A DNA stretch of 64,000 nt from an uncultured Porphyromonadaceae bacterium (GTDB taxonomy: Bacteria; Bacteroidota; Bacteroidia; Bacteroidales; Muribaculaceae): NCBI GenBank assembly GCA_900540625.1, contig UQGP01000003.1:57763-121762 (forward strand). Direction: 5' to 3'. Of this stretch, positions 27,284 to 35,805 are shown in pieces; position 1 is the stretch's first letter; the number at the start of each line of letters is the position of its first letter. The position numbers and the translations under genes were made by a program. The notes under the pieces were generated by a model. It was given only the letters and a program-made list of their open reading frames with translations, had not been told where the DNA came from and ran no database searches.

Positions 27284-27985
27284 ATGCAACAAGACGAAAA
27301 ACATTTTAAAGCTGCACTTGATGATTATTGGAAGAAAGTGCAGGAGATTTACGCTCCGTATGCAAATCAGGACATCGATAAAGACGGAAATCCTCTGTTA
27401 TACTATGTATTCCAGACAGACGTCCACTACAACCCCGACCTGATGATTGTAGGTATAAATCCCGGAGCAAGCTATCACGGAAAACCATTTTTGTGTCGTG
27501 AAGACGAGCACGGGGTTGTTAAAAACTACTATCTGCTTGGGGCAGAAAAGGATGCATGGGCTCGACGCCTTCAATCCGTTTTCGACTATAAACAAGGTGA
27601 AAACAACGACAGCTATCTCTCATCAATCTTTGAGAATTGCGTCGGCACAAATAAGGTATTCATTAACACAAACATTGAGAAAGGCTGCGCAGCGTTTAAG
27701 GATATTCACCCCAAAGCAAAGGCACTATTAGAGGAACTCATCCGGATAGTTAAGCCGAAACACATCATAGCGTTAGGCCGCAGTCCGTTCGACACGCTCA
27801 GACAAGGTCCTTCCAAACTGATAAAAGAATCCGGCATAAACTTCAAGTATAGCAAACACGATAACATCCCCCTCGCTTATATACCTAACCCTTCGGGGCT
27901 GTGCTCGCGTTACTACAACACAGATGAGAAAGTCAAAAGCTGGCAAAAAACAATAGAAGCTTTCTTGAAAGACCGGCTTGATTAG
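27284..27985 (+). CDS. Uracil-DNA glycosylase superfamily protein
   Basis: 233 residues. DLMIVGINPGASYHGKPF resembles motif 1 of the UDG superfamily (GxNPG). HIIALGRSPFDTLR is the strand-helix in the core, and YIPNPSGL occupies the place of motif 2 (HPSP-like). The family removes damaged or mis-incorporated bases, but many members in this divergent branch have no known substrate, so DNA repair is only inferred. It follows the structured RNA and its terminator by 63 bp with no obvious promoter of its own, so readthrough may supply transcription. Confidence 0.75.
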   Translation: MQQDEKHFKAALDDYWKKVQEIYAPYANQDIDKDGNPLLYYVFQTDVHYNPDLMIVGINPGASYHGKPFLCREDEHGVVKNYYLLGAEKDAWARRLQSVFDYKQGENNDSYLSSIFENCVGTNKVFINTNIEKGCAAFKDIHPKAKALLEELIRIVKPKHIIALGRSPFDTLRQGPSKLIKESGINFKYSKHDNIPLAYIPNPSGLCSRYYNTDEKVKSWQKTIEAFLKDRLD

Positions 27986-28009
27986 CGGCTTCGCCGTCTT
28001 ATGCGTTCT

Positions 28010-28050
28010 CCATTTCTCGGCTCGCATCTCTTATGCCAGCCGAGAAATGG
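28010..28050 (+). terminator. Hairpin after the UDG-family gene
   Basis: CCATTTCTCGGCT (28010-28022) pairs perfectly with AGCCGAGAAATGG (28038-28050), 13 bp, 24 bp past the stop. There is no clear U tract, so termination is only likely. Confidence 0.6.
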
Positions 28051-28112
28051 GAAACAGCTTAAATCCGAGATTAATAAACTATAAAACAACAAAAGAATCT
28101 GTATCAAAGCGT

Positions 28113-28177
28113 ATCATCCAATAACACAATACTTCTGTTGTGATAATATGCAGAGTACTATTGGGTGATTAGCTTTG
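28113..28177 (+). promoter_or_regulatory. Inverted repeat abutting the BspA-like gene's -7 box
   Basis: 28113-28123 pairs with 28159-28169 over 11 positions (one G-T), with an inner CACAA/TTGTG pair. The right arm ends exactly at TAGCTTTG (28170-28177), a TAnnTTTG box 34 bp before the start codon. No TTTG element sits at the right distance. The repeat may be an operator, or just chance in a 225-bp gap. Confidence 0.4.
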
Positions 28178-28211
28178 ATATAGATGCACAACCTACCGAA
28201 AAAAGATAAAC

Positions 28212-29741
28212 ATGAAGACTTTCTTGACTGTAATATGCTTGGCAGTACTCCCTGCTGTATCTTTCGCCTACGATGTCCAAATTGACGGCATCTATTACAA
28301 CCTGGATACTACGAACAAAACAGCAGTAGTGACAAGTTATAACAATAACTTTTATAGTGGAATTATAGTTATACCGGAAACCATAAGTTGTGATGGCACT
28401 CAATATATGGTCACATCCATCGGCGACTGGGCCTTCTTCAGCTGCTCCGGGCTGACTTCTGTGACCATCCCCAACTCCGTCACTTCCATCGGCGACAACG
28501 CCTTCCTCAGCTGCTCCGGCCTCACTTCCGTGACCATCCCCAACTCCGTCACATCCATCGGCGGCTGGGCCTTCTCCTACTGCTCCGGCCTCACTTCCGT
28601 GACCATCCCCAACTCTGTCATGACCATCGGCGACGGCGCCTTCTCCGACTGCTCTGGGCTTACCTCCGTGGTGTTCAATGCGGAAAAGTGCACCATAATG
28701 GGATCTTATCCTGTATTTAGCGACTGTACAAGTCTTTCATCTTTGACAATAGGCGATAAAGTCGCCATTATTCCTGACTACACCTTCAAAGACTGCTATG
28801 GGGTCACCTCCGTAACCATCCCAAACTCAGTCACATCAATCGGCAGCTCCGCCTTCTCCGGCTGTTCCGGGTTGACTTCCGTGACCATCCCCAAGTCGGT
28901 CACTACCATCGGCAACGGCGCCTTCTCCTGCTGTTCCGGCCTGACTTCCGTGACCATCCCCAACTCGGTCACCGCCATCGGCGGCTCCGCCTTCCACGGT
29001 TGCATCGGACTCACTTCCGTAAACATTCCCAACTCAGTCACCTCCATCGGCGAATACGCCTTCTCCAGTTGCACAGGACTCACATCCGTAACCATCCCCA
29101 ACTCAGTCACCTCCATTGGCGATTATGTCTTCTCTCACTGCTCCGGGCTGACAACATTGATTATTGGCAATTCCGTCACTTCAATCGGTGAATACGCATT
29201 CTACGACTGCACAAGGTTGACAGATATAAGAATACCCCAAAGCACAAAAAATGTAGATAGACGCGCATTCAGAGATTGTACCGGACTCATAACTGTTACA
29301 ATAGATGGCTCGGAAACGATACTGTATAAAGAAGTATTTGAGGGCTGTACTAATATCACAGCGATTAATGTTCTTAGTAAAATGCCTCCGATTGGAACAG
29401 ATGACACATTCGAACTTATAACCTACCGTGATGCGACACTTAATGTGCCCAAGACGGCAAAGGACGCGTACTCGAAACCGGCATGCTGGCGCAACTTCCG
29501 GCATGTGGAGGAGAAGGACTTCGGCGGCGTGGACGATGTGACGGCTGACGAGGATGGTATCTGCGTCAATGTGCGCGACGGACAGGTCGAAGTATGCGGC
29601 GCAGACGCATCCGAGGAAGTCCGTGTGTATGATATGAGTGGTATGGAGATATACCGCGGCATTGAGCGCACAATCGCGCTGCCGACCAAGGGCGTCTACA
29701 TCGTCAAGGTCGCCGACCGCACCTTCAAGGTCGCACTATAA
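28212..29741 (+). CDS. BspA-like leucine-rich repeat protein, secreted
   Basis: 509 residues. A signal peptide ends at SFAY. Then follow about 15 LRR_5 (BspA/Treponema type) repeats of 23 residues with the pattern LTSVTIPNSVTSIGxxAFxxCSG, from about residue 70 to 380. The C-terminus has a linker and a 50-residue tail (VRVYDMSGMEIYRG then KGVYIVKVADRTFKV) of the sorting or Por-tail type. BspA-like proteins are surface or secreted adhesins that bind host or bacterial ligands. Its own ligand is unknown. The repeat DNA is highly self-similar, which favours copy-number change. Confidence 0.92.
   Translation: MKTFLTVICLAVLPAVSFAYDVQIDGIYYNLDTTNKTAVVTSYNNNFYSGIIVIPETISCDGTQYMVTSIGDWAFFSCSGLTSVTIPNSVTSIGDNAFLSCSGLTSVTIPNSVTSIGGWAFSYCSGLTSVTIPNSVMTIGDGAFSDCSGLTSVVFNAEKCTIMGSYPVFSDCTSLSSLTIGDKVAIIPDYTFKDCYGVTSVTIPNSVTSIGSSAFSGCSGLTSVTIPKSVTTIGNGAFSCCSGLTSVTIPNSVTAIGGSAFHGCIGLTSVNIPNSVTSIGEYAFSSCTGLTSVTIPNSVTSIGDYVFSHCSGLTTLIIGNSVTSIGEYAFYDCTRLTDIRIPQSTKNVDRRAFRDCTGLITVTIDGSETILYKEVFEGCTNITAINVLSKMPPIGTDDTFELITYRDATLNVPKTAKDAYSKPACWRNFRHVEEKDFGGVDDVTADEDGICVNVRDGQVEVCGADASEEVRVYDMSGMEIYRGIERTIALPTKGVYIVKVADRTFKVAL
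28431..29190 (+). repeat. 69-bp tandem coding repeats in the BspA-like gene
   Basis: The CTGCTCCGG..TGACTTC..GTGACCATCCCCAACTC unit recurs with a 69-bp period (for example near 28442, 28511 and 28580). Two blocks of near-identical copies are separated by a diverged stretch at about 28680-28800. Confidence 0.85.
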
Positions 29742-29792
29742 CTCGACCAATAACCAATTGACAATCAATATAGCGAACCCGGAAACCCAATA

Positions 29793-29833
29793 AAGCAAGC
29801 CCAAATTCCCGAAAGCAGGATTTGGGCTTGCTT
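29793..29833 (+). terminator. Hairpin terminator between BspA-like and AlkD-like genes
   Basis: Perfect 14-bp stem: AAGCAAGCCCAAAT (29793-29806) with ATTTGGGCTTGCTT (29820-29833), 13-nt loop. It serves the plus-strand BspA-like gene and could also stop the convergent minus-strand transcript. Confidence 0.8.
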
Positions 29834-29892
29834 GTATTATATCGACAACTAATTGACAGCCTTTGCGACAAACGGAGGATTAGTCACGCCTA

Positions 29893-30657
29893 TCAGCGGC
29901 TGAGCCATGCTTGGCGCTCGGGGGCGTCCATACGCTCGATGGCATAGCGCAAAGTGGTGCGAGGCATTCGGCTGTAGTGATCGGAGAGATAACGGCGCAG
30001 CAACTCTATGTCCTTCTTGCCGACCTCACGTAACATCCACCCTACGGCCTTGTGTATGAGGTCATGCGGATGTCCAAGCAGGGCGTCCGCGATGCGTAGT
30101 GTGTCCTCATATTGGCCGGCGCGTATCAATGCCGAGGTGCTGACAATGGCTATACGCTGTTCCCATAAATTGGTACTTTCCGCAAGGGCGTCAAGAGTGC
30201 CTCGGTCGGGATAAGCCCCGTCGGCACATGGCTGCAACAGCCATGCGCCCAGGATATATCCGGCCGAGAGGTCCACGAGATCCCAATTGTTGGCCCGACG
30301 GGCATACTCCAGATAAAAACGAGCAATCTGTTCGCGCCTATCGGCATATTCGGTAGGGGCAATGCGCTTTGACGGCGTTGCGGCCTTCATCTCCTCAACA
30401 AGCAACAGAAACCCGCATAGTCGTACCTCATGCCATTGAGACTGTAAAATCACGGCTATTTGGTCTAAAGGCACACTCAGGCGAAAACGCTTGACGACTT
30501 CGCGCGTCTGCGGTACGCGAAGCCCTAAAAAGCGGTCACCCTCACCATATTCGCCCGGTCCGGTTTTGAAAAACCGAAGGAGAATTAGACGCTGCGCCTC
30601 GTCTTGCATCTCGGACAAAGCGGCAATGATATCAGACGCTTCAGCCATCTCTTGCAA
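29893..30657 (-). CDS. DNA alkylation repair protein (AlkD-like HEAT repeat)
   Basis: 254 residues, almost all helices in HEAT-like pairs. Recognisable pieces are FFKTGPGEYGEGDRFLGLRVPQ and WDLVDLSAGYILGAWL, both hallmarks of the AlkD family that removes bulky or cationic alkylated bases without base flipping. Activity here is inferred from family. A later methionine (30648, MAEASD) is an equally good start. It is the last gene of the minus-strand group cvfB-like, flavin reductase, alkD-like, with 39-bp gaps. Confidence 0.88.
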   Translation of the reverse strand: MQEMAEASDIIAALSEMQDEAQRLILLRFFKTGPGEYGEGDRFLGLRVPQTREVVKRFRLSVPLDQIAVILQSQWHEVRLCGFLLLVEEMKAATPSKRIAPTEYADRREQIARFYLEYARRANNWDLVDLSAGYILGAWLLQPCADGAYPDRGTLDALAESTNLWEQRIAIVSTSALIRAGQYEDTLRIADALLGHPHDLIHKAVGWMLREVGKKDIELLRRYLSDHYSRMPRTTLRYAIERMDAPERQAWLSR

Positions 30658-30696
30658 GTACTCACTTGTGGTTGTTATTGCCTTAACGTGCAGTAT

Positions 30697-31266
30697 TTAC
30701 TTATCTTTGAGTGCATTGCCTGCCGCGAAGGCATCGCCGACGCGCTCGCCCAGCCGGATATAGCCGTTATGTATCGGGTCGTAGGTTATCAAGTCCAATT
30801 TGGTGACATCCGGCTTACCGTCAGGCGCAAGGTATCGCTCGTCACACAGCACGTTGACAATATCGCCGACAAGATAGCACCCGGTCTCGCTCTCGTCAAT
30901 CATCTTAGACACCCGACATTCGAGCGTCATAGGGAAGGCGGTGAATACCGGAGCGTCCACGTGGTCGGCTTGTTTCGACTCCAAGCCGGCACGAGCAACC
31001 TTGTCACGGACCTTGCGTCCGCTTACAAGCCCCACATAATCAGCAGCCACCATAGTATCGACAGTGGCGAAAGCGACAGTAAAATCGCCATTTACCTTGA
31101 GGTTGTCGGTGGTTGCGTGACTGCCCAGCGAAATCACGATTTTCTCATAATCCCATTGCCCGGCCCATGCGGCATTCATCGCATTGGGCGTATGATCTTT
31201 GTCGTAAGTGCCGATGACGAGTACCAACTGAGGCAGTACCCATGGCTTTGATCCGAAACTCTTCAT
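30697..31266 (-). CDS. Flavin reductase-like (FMN-binding split barrel) protein
   Basis: 189 residues. PNAMNAAWAGQWDYEKIVISL is the flavin-binding start of the flavin reductase/DIM6 family, followed by a conserved VAFATVDTMVAADYVGLVSGRK region. These proteins bind FMN and reduce flavin or act as flavoproteins of unknown partner. No partner monooxygenase is nearby, so the electron acceptor is unknown. It lies between the cvfB-like and alkD-like genes, 39 bp from each. Confidence 0.88.
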   Translation of the reverse strand: MKSFGSKPWVLPQLVLVIGTYDKDHTPNAMNAAWAGQWDYEKIVISLGSHATTDNLKVNGDFTVAFATVDTMVAADYVGLVSGRKVRDKVARAGLESKQADHVDAPVFTAFPMTLECRVSKMIDESETGCYLVGDIVNVLCDERYLAPDGKPDVTKLDLITYDPIHNGYIRLGERVGDAFAAGNALKDK

Positions 31267-31305
31267 ATAAATCTGATTGAAAAAACGGTTAGAGATTCTG
31301 AAACA

Positions 31306-32214
31306 CTATTTGTTGTTTGACGGCAGGCCAACGGCGCCGGTGGCGTGATCTATCGTGACACGGCGCTCGCGATACAACATCCCGACGGCTCGCTTAAAAT
31401 CCTTTTTTGAGCAATGCAGCAGGGCGGCTATTTCGTCCGGCGAAGACTTGTCGGTAAGCGGCATAGCACCTTGTTTCAGCTTTTCGAGGATCGTGTCAGA
31501 CAATGACCGTGCACGTCCGCCGACACCGGGAGTTGTGAGTGTCAGGTCAACGCGGCCATCGCTGCGACGTACATTCTTGACGTAAGCCTTCAGCCGTTGA
31601 CCGCTTTGCAACGTGTCGTATAATTCGTTGGCATACAGCATCCCGCGATGCAAATTCTCCACAATCACGCGCCACCCTATATCGGTGCGCTCGGTCACCA
31701 GAACATTGACCGCCTGCCCGTGCTTGTAATCAGTCGGAACATTGTCCAAATACTTCCCTATCTTTGCCGTAGCCGCTATACGACCGGTAGCATTGTCCAG
31801 GTATACATATACCAAGTATATGCCATCAATGTGCATACGCGACCGCTGTTCGGCAAAAGGTACAAGCAAATCCTTGGAGAGCCCCCAGTCAAGGAAAGCT
31901 CCGATACGATTGACATCTCGCACTTGCAAGTACGCAAATTCGCCTACCATGGCTATCGGCTTCTCCGTCGTAGCGACAAGGCGGTCTTCGCTGTCATTAT
32001 ATACAAAGACGTCCAATGTCGAACCTATAGTCATATCGTCCGTACAATATCTATTAGGCAACAGGACACGCGTGGGAGGTGCATCGACAAGTACTTCATT
32101 GGCACGAGAGCCATGAGGTGCGTCAACCGTATTTTCGTCCGCCTCGCCAAGATAAAGGCCGTAATCACTGCGCTCCAATATAGTTAAGGTATTGGTTTTG
32201 CCTATTTTGAACAT
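31306..32214 (-). CDS. CvfB-like S1 RNA-binding protein
   Basis: From the ATG at 32214 (MFKIGKTNTLTILE) the protein is 302 residues. It shows tandem S1-type beta barrels (for example GAFLDWGLSKDLLVPFAEQ in the second, and another near residue 160-220) and a C-terminal winged-helix part (ALLHCSKKDFKRAVGMLYRERRVTID). This is the CvfB/YitL layout, a family of RNA-binding regulators of virulence and stress genes in Firmicutes. The longer frame (from 32250) overlaps the promoter region and is unlikely. Confidence 0.9.
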   Translation of the reverse strand: MFKIGKTNTLTILERSDYGLYLGEADENTVDAPHGSRANEVLVDAPPTRVLLPNRYCTDDMTIGSTLDVFVYNDSEDRLVATTEKPIAMVGEFAYLQVRDVNRIGAFLDWGLSKDLLVPFAEQRSRMHIDGIYLVYVYLDNATGRIAATAKIGKYLDNVPTDYKHGQAVNVLVTERTDIGWRVIVENLHRGMLYANELYDTLQSGQRLKAYVKNVRRSDGRVDLTLTTPGVGGRARSLSDTILEKLKQGAMPLTDKSSPDEIAALLHCSKKDFKRAVGMLYRERRVTIDHATGAVGLPSNNK

Positions 32215-32247
32215 ATCGTATCGGTGTTTTGCTGAAATAATACTCCA

Positions 32248-32285
32248 CAAAAATAAGGATTTTCTCCCGTTTTTTTATACTTTTG
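32248..32285. promoter_or_regulatory. Back-to-back promoter boxes for cvfB-like (minus) and rsmG (plus)
   Basis: The minus strand reads TATTTTTG at 32248-32255, 34 bp from the cvfB-like start. The plus strand reads TACTTTTG at 32278-32285, 86 bp from rsmG. The two boxes are 22 bp apart, so two polymerases could not sit there at once. The -33 elements are not clear for either. Confidence 0.45.
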
Positions 32286-32370
32286 CAAAAAAGTATATAC
32301 GGCCGACACCGGCGCAGGACAAATCTCTGCGCGTTTTTCACTCCGGTCACCCACCCTACAATCAGCCATT

Positions 32371-33027
32371 ATGGTAGAAGTTATCAAAGAGTATTTTCCG
32401 GAAATGACACCCGTACAAGCGTCTCAAATGCAGGCCTTAGACGCGTTGTATCGTGATTGGAACGCAAAAATCAATGTGATTTCGCGCCGCGACATCGACA
32501 ACCTATATGTGCGTCACGTCTTACATTCGCTTGCCATAGCTAAATTTTGGAACAATACACTCGTTCCGGGGACTTCTATACTGGACATCGGCACCGGAGG
32601 AGGTTTTCCCGGCATACCTTTGGCCATAATGTTCCCTCAATGCAGGTTCCATCTCTTGGATCGTATTGCCAAAAAGATACGCGTAGTCAATGCCGTATCC
32701 GAGGCGCTGGGCTTAGAGAACGTGTCGACACAACAAGGCGACATAGGCGAGTGTCACGAACATTATGACTATGTAGTCAGCCGTGGCGTTATGCGTCTCG
32801 AACCGCTGGTGACTGCCATAAAGCACAACATCTCAAAAGAGAACAAAAACGCTTATGCCAACGGACTGGTATGCCTCAAGGGTGGCGACCTGTCAGACGA
32901 AAGTGCCGAGGTCAATTTCCCGGTAATCACCTACCCTCTCAATGAGTATTTTGATGCCGAAAACGCGGAAGTTCGAGAGGCTTTTGCTGACAAATACCTT
33001 GTGTACGTTCCTATGGCCGCAAAATAA
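32371..33027 (+). CDS. rsmG: 16S rRNA (guanine527-N7)-methyltransferase
   Basis: 218 residues, typical size. The SAM-binding motif is LDIGTGGGFPGIPLA, preceded by the RsmG signature NVISRRDIDNLYVRHVLHSL and followed by VVSRGVMRL. RsmG (GidB) methylates G527 of 16S rRNA. The C-terminus ends KYLVYVPMAAK, as in other Bacteroidetes RsmG proteins. The MBL hydrolase gene begins 33 bp later. Confidence 0.95.
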   Translation: MVEVIKEYFPEMTPVQASQMQALDALYRDWNAKINVISRRDIDNLYVRHVLHSLAIAKFWNNTLVPGTSILDIGTGGGFPGIPLAIMFPQCRFHLLDRIAKKIRVVNAVSEALGLENVSTQQGDIGECHEHYDYVVSRGVMRLEPLVTAIKHNISKENKNAYANGLVCLKGGDLSDESAEVNFPVITYPLNEYFDAENAEVREAFADKYLVYVPMAAK

Positions 33028-33060
33028 CGTAGCTTTACAGCACTTCACATATATCATATC

Positions 33061-33705
33061 ATGCTTACACTCAAAAAATTTACATTCAATCCATTTGCGG
33101 AAAACACATATATTGTCTACGATCCTATAACCAAAGACGGAATTGTTGTGGACCCGGGTATGGCCACGCAAATCGAGCAAAAACAGTTTGACCTATTTGT
33201 TGACGAACAAGGCATACGACTATCCATGATTGTAAATACACACATGCACATAGATCATTGTCTGGGCAATAATTACGTCATCAAAAAATACGGCATACAC
33301 ACCGCCGCATGCGCTACCGAAATCGCCTTTGGCGAGAATCTCGACCAGCAAGCCCGTTTCTTCGGCCTAAACCTCAAAGGATTCAATACGACCGTAGATA
33401 TCATCCTAAGTGACGGACAATTGTTGCCCGTAGGGACAAATACCATCGAAATCATTGCTGTACCAGGACACTCGCCCGGCGGTATTGCGATATACGACCG
33501 CGCCGACGGATGGGTACTCAGCGGTGACAGCTTATTCCTTGGCTCAATAGGCCGTACCGACCTTCCAGGCAGTGATCACAGCAAACTTATCCACTGCATT
33601 CGTACTCGACTGTTAACCCTTCCCGAAGCAACAACAGTCTACCCGGGACATGGCCCGTCTACGACCATCGGGCACGAACGGGCGACAAATCCATACGTAC
33701 GGTAA
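33061..33705 (+). CDS. Metallo-beta-lactamase fold hydrolase (glyoxalase II-like)
   Basis: 214 residues. The metal motif is H61-M-H63-I-D65-H66. The later ligands lie in PGHSPGG and the terminal PGHGP, and DSLFLGSIGRTDLPGSD is the characteristic insertion of the YcbL/glyoxalase II-like branch. These enzymes hydrolyse thioesters or related bonds using two zinc ions. The actual substrate is unknown. It lies 33 bp after rsmG and is probably co-transcribed. Confidence 0.9.
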   Translation: MLTLKKFTFNPFAENTYIVYDPITKDGIVVDPGMATQIEQKQFDLFVDEQGIRLSMIVNTHMHIDHCLGNNYVIKKYGIHTAACATEIAFGENLDQQARFFGLNLKGFNTTVDIILSDGQLLPVGTNTIEIIAVPGHSPGGIAIYDRADGWVLSGDSLFLGSIGRTDLPGSDHSKLIHCIRTRLLTLPEATTVYPGHGPSTTIGHERATNPYVR

Positions 33706-33806
33706 ATCCGTAGCGTTTTACAGATTGAGGAAGCGTTGATACGCTTGGCATTATCTGTTCGATTCTTGGTAAAAGCGAATATCGTTTAGCGTTATTTATA
33801 TCGTAC

Positions 33807-33842
33807 GGGCATAATTATTGCCCACACATCGGATTAACTTTG
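33807..33842 (+). promoter_or_regulatory. Promoter of the 70-residue gene with a nearby dyad
   Basis: TAACTTTG (33835-33842) is an exact -7 box 28 bp before the start codon. Just upstream GGGCA-n7-TGCCC (33807-33823) is an inverted repeat in the spacer/-33 area that could be an operator. Confidence 0.5.
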
Positions 33843-33870
33843 CGCTATAAATCAGCAAAGTATTCCGATT

Positions 33871-34083
33871 ATGAAAACGATAAACGACACAGACACCATA
33901 TTCGCAACCATAGTTCAATACGGACGTTCGCTGGCAAACGTCAAGTTGAGTGGAATGTCCTCCATACAGTCGATAATATCATACTTGCGTTCCCGAGATG
34001 CCGTTCCTTCGGGGTTATCACAGATTTCGATACGCAACAGCACTCAAGGCTGGTGCTCCATGCAATCCCTTTACATCCGTTGA
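33871..34083 (+). CDS. Small 70-residue protein, function unknown
   Basis: A helix-rich N-terminal half (MKTINDTDTIFATIVQYGRS, then SGMSSIQSIISYLRS) is followed by a strand-rich end with SQISIRNSTQGWCS. I have a vague memory of Bacteroidales small proteins with an NxSQGW-like end, but cannot name a family. It has its own promoter box, a start 28 bp downstream of it, and a terminator hairpin after the stop, which argues for a real single-gene unit rather than a chance frame. An overlapping frame at 33840-34109 lacks such support. Confidence 0.6.
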   Translation: MKTINDTDTIFATIVQYGRSLANVKLSGMSSIQSIISYLRSRDAVPSGLSQISIRNSTQGWCSMQSLYIR

Positions 34084-34169
34084 TATCGTTCTGCTGCGAT
34101 TATCTGTAGGACAGTCGATAAGACCGGTAGTATTATTTCGGTCCTTGTCCCCTATCATCAGCGTCCCTC

Positions 34170-34193
34170 GATGCTTCTACAAGCATCTTATTT
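34170..34193 (+). terminator. Hairpin terminator of the 70-residue gene
   Basis: GATGCTT (34170-34176) and AAGCATC (34181-34187) pair perfectly around a 4-nt loop, followed by TTATTT. Confidence 0.65.
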
Positions 34194-34303
34194 CCATATA
34201 ATCGACTACCGGACAACGGCATAGACACTTTACTACACCTCCTTCGGTGGCTTTGCTCGTATTTTGATGGAAGCGCCATAGGCAGTATTTCGCGGATTAT
34301 GCG

Positions 34304-34311
34304 TAAATTTG
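34304..34311 (+). promoter_or_regulatory. Candidate -7 box for prmA
   Basis: TAAATTTG, exact TAnnTTTG match, 26 bp before the prmA start. No clear -33 element. Confidence 0.5.
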
Positions 34312-34337
34312 CACTAAAATATTTATAGGCATACGCA

Positions 34338-35189
34338 ATGAATGATTACCGCGAAGTGCGTTTTGATATGACGCCATGTTCCGAAGATGCCACAGACCTA
34401 TTGGCGGCATTCCTCGCAGACGAAGGATATGAAAGTTTTGTCCCTGACGAAAAAGGCCTTACGGCCTACGTCCCGGCTTCGGCCTGGTCTAAAGACGCCG
34501 TGAACAACGTCATCCGCGATTTCCCAATGGACACGACCATTCACGTAAAAGAAGTGTTGGTCGAAGGACGCGATTGGAACGCCGAATGGGAAAAGAATTA
34601 CTTTCAGCCCATAGTCGTAGGCGACGAGTGTGTAATACATAGTACTTTTCACCACGACATTCCCAAAGCCAAGTACGATATCATTATTGATCCCAAAATG
34701 GCATTCGGCACAGGACATCATGCCACCACTGCCCAAGTCATCGAAAGCATTCTCGCCATAGACATGCGAGGACGCACCGTGATTGATATGGGCACCGGTA
34801 CGGCAATATTGTCCATATTGGCCGCCATGCGTGGGGCTGAGTTAGTGACTGCCATCGAAATTGATGGTTTTGCGTATACCAACGCAATCGAGAATGTTGA
34901 CATTAACGGTGTCAGCGATGTCGTGAAACTGATAAATGGAGACGCCTCGGCTTTGGCCGAAGTCGAACCTGCAGATATATTCCTTGCAAACATTAACCGC
35001 AATGTCATACTCGGAGATATCGAAGCCTACACCTCGCATCTACGAAACGGAGGAACAATGATTCTCAGCGGTTTCTATGAAGTTGATGTGCCGATAATTG
35101 AATCAGCGGCTCGTCCGTTGGGGCTTATAACCGAAGCCATACGCAGCCGCGACAACTGGACCGCCCTAACTTTGCGCAAACAATCTTAA
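34338..35189 (+). CDS. prmA: Ribosomal protein L11 methyltransferase
   Basis: 283 residues. RDWNAEWEKNYFQPIVVGDECVI is the PrmA domain junction. IIIDPKMAFGTGHHATT and VIDMGTGTAILSILAAM are the SAM-binding motifs, followed by LANINRNVI in the catalytic site. PrmA trimethylates L11. It starts a plus-strand group with the beta-barrel gene (5-bp gap) and the SGNH hydrolase (53-bp gap). Confidence 0.95.
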   Translation: MNDYREVRFDMTPCSEDATDLLAAFLADEGYESFVPDEKGLTAYVPASAWSKDAVNNVIRDFPMDTTIHVKEVLVEGRDWNAEWEKNYFQPIVVGDECVIHSTFHHDIPKAKYDIIIDPKMAFGTGHHATTAQVIESILAIDMRGRTVIDMGTGTAILSILAAMRGAELVTAIEIDGFAYTNAIENVDINGVSDVVKLINGDASALAEVEPADIFLANINRNVILGDIEAYTSHLRNGGTMILSGFYEVDVPIIESAARPLGLITEAIRSRDNWTALTLRKQS

Positions 35190-35194
35190 CGCAT

Positions 35195-35752
35195 ATGAAT
35201 ACGACTAAAACTATTATATCAGCCATTGCAATGCTTTGTTGCGGCGCAATGGCATGCGCTCAGAACACTAAGCCCGGTGATGCCGCCCCCGGGCGAGTAC
35301 GGTTCGCCTGGGGAGCAGACGTCAACGGGAGTGTAGACCTTAGCGAGCACGATATGTCGTCATTGGGCATCGAAGCAATGTTCGGTATTGAGTATCGATG
35401 GATACGTTTTCTCGGAATAGGAGCACAAGCCGATGTTATGGTGAGCAATTCGTCAAGATCTTTTCCGCTGACTCTGAATTTCCGAACTGATTTCAATAGC
35501 AGTCGCCGTCGTCTGCTATTTATGGACATACGAGGCGGTATAGCCCTCAATTACTTAAATGGCGACCGTAACGAAACAGATCCGTATGTCAGTGGCGGCA
35601 TAGGTGTCACATTGGCACACAAGAACACTTATAGTTCTCATTTTATTATCGGATACACCTATCTGGGCCAAAAGCAATGTTTTTATGGCGAAAGACTACG
35701 CGATTGCCCCGGCATAAGTTATGCCACTATACGTTTTGGCGTCACCTTCTGA
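35195..35752 (+). CDS. Outer-membrane beta-barrel protein
   Basis: 185 residues. A signal peptide ends at MACAQ, followed by a run of alternating hydrophobic and polar residues, about eight strands, and a terminal aromatic strand SYATIRFGVTF, typical of small outer-membrane barrels (OprF/OmpX-like PF13568 type). It is only 5 bp after prmA, so transcription is shared, but a functional link is not obvious. Function unknown. Confidence 0.75.
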   Translation: MNTTKTIISAIAMLCCGAMACAQNTKPGDAAPGRVRFAWGADVNGSVDLSEHDMSSLGIEAMFGIEYRWIRFLGIGAQADVMVSNSSRSFPLTLNFRTDFNSSRRRLLFMDIRGGIALNYLNGDRNETDPYVSGGIGVTLAHKNTYSSHFIIGYTYLGQKQCFYGERLRDCPGISYATIRFGVTF

Positions 35753-35805
35753 GATACCTGAGATACATTACGCCACACCCCAAAGCATAAAACCACCGAA
35801 TTGCC

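Noticed and set aside
28113..28169. Invertible promoter (phase-variable inverton) upstream of the BspA-like gene
   Set aside because: The arms are only 11 bp, include a wobble pair, and no invertase gene is near. There is no -7 box inside the spacer.
33840..34109. 89-residue frame overlapping the 70-residue gene
   Set aside because: It starts on the -7 box, has an atypical composition and no supporting signals. The 70-residue frame fits the promoter and terminator.
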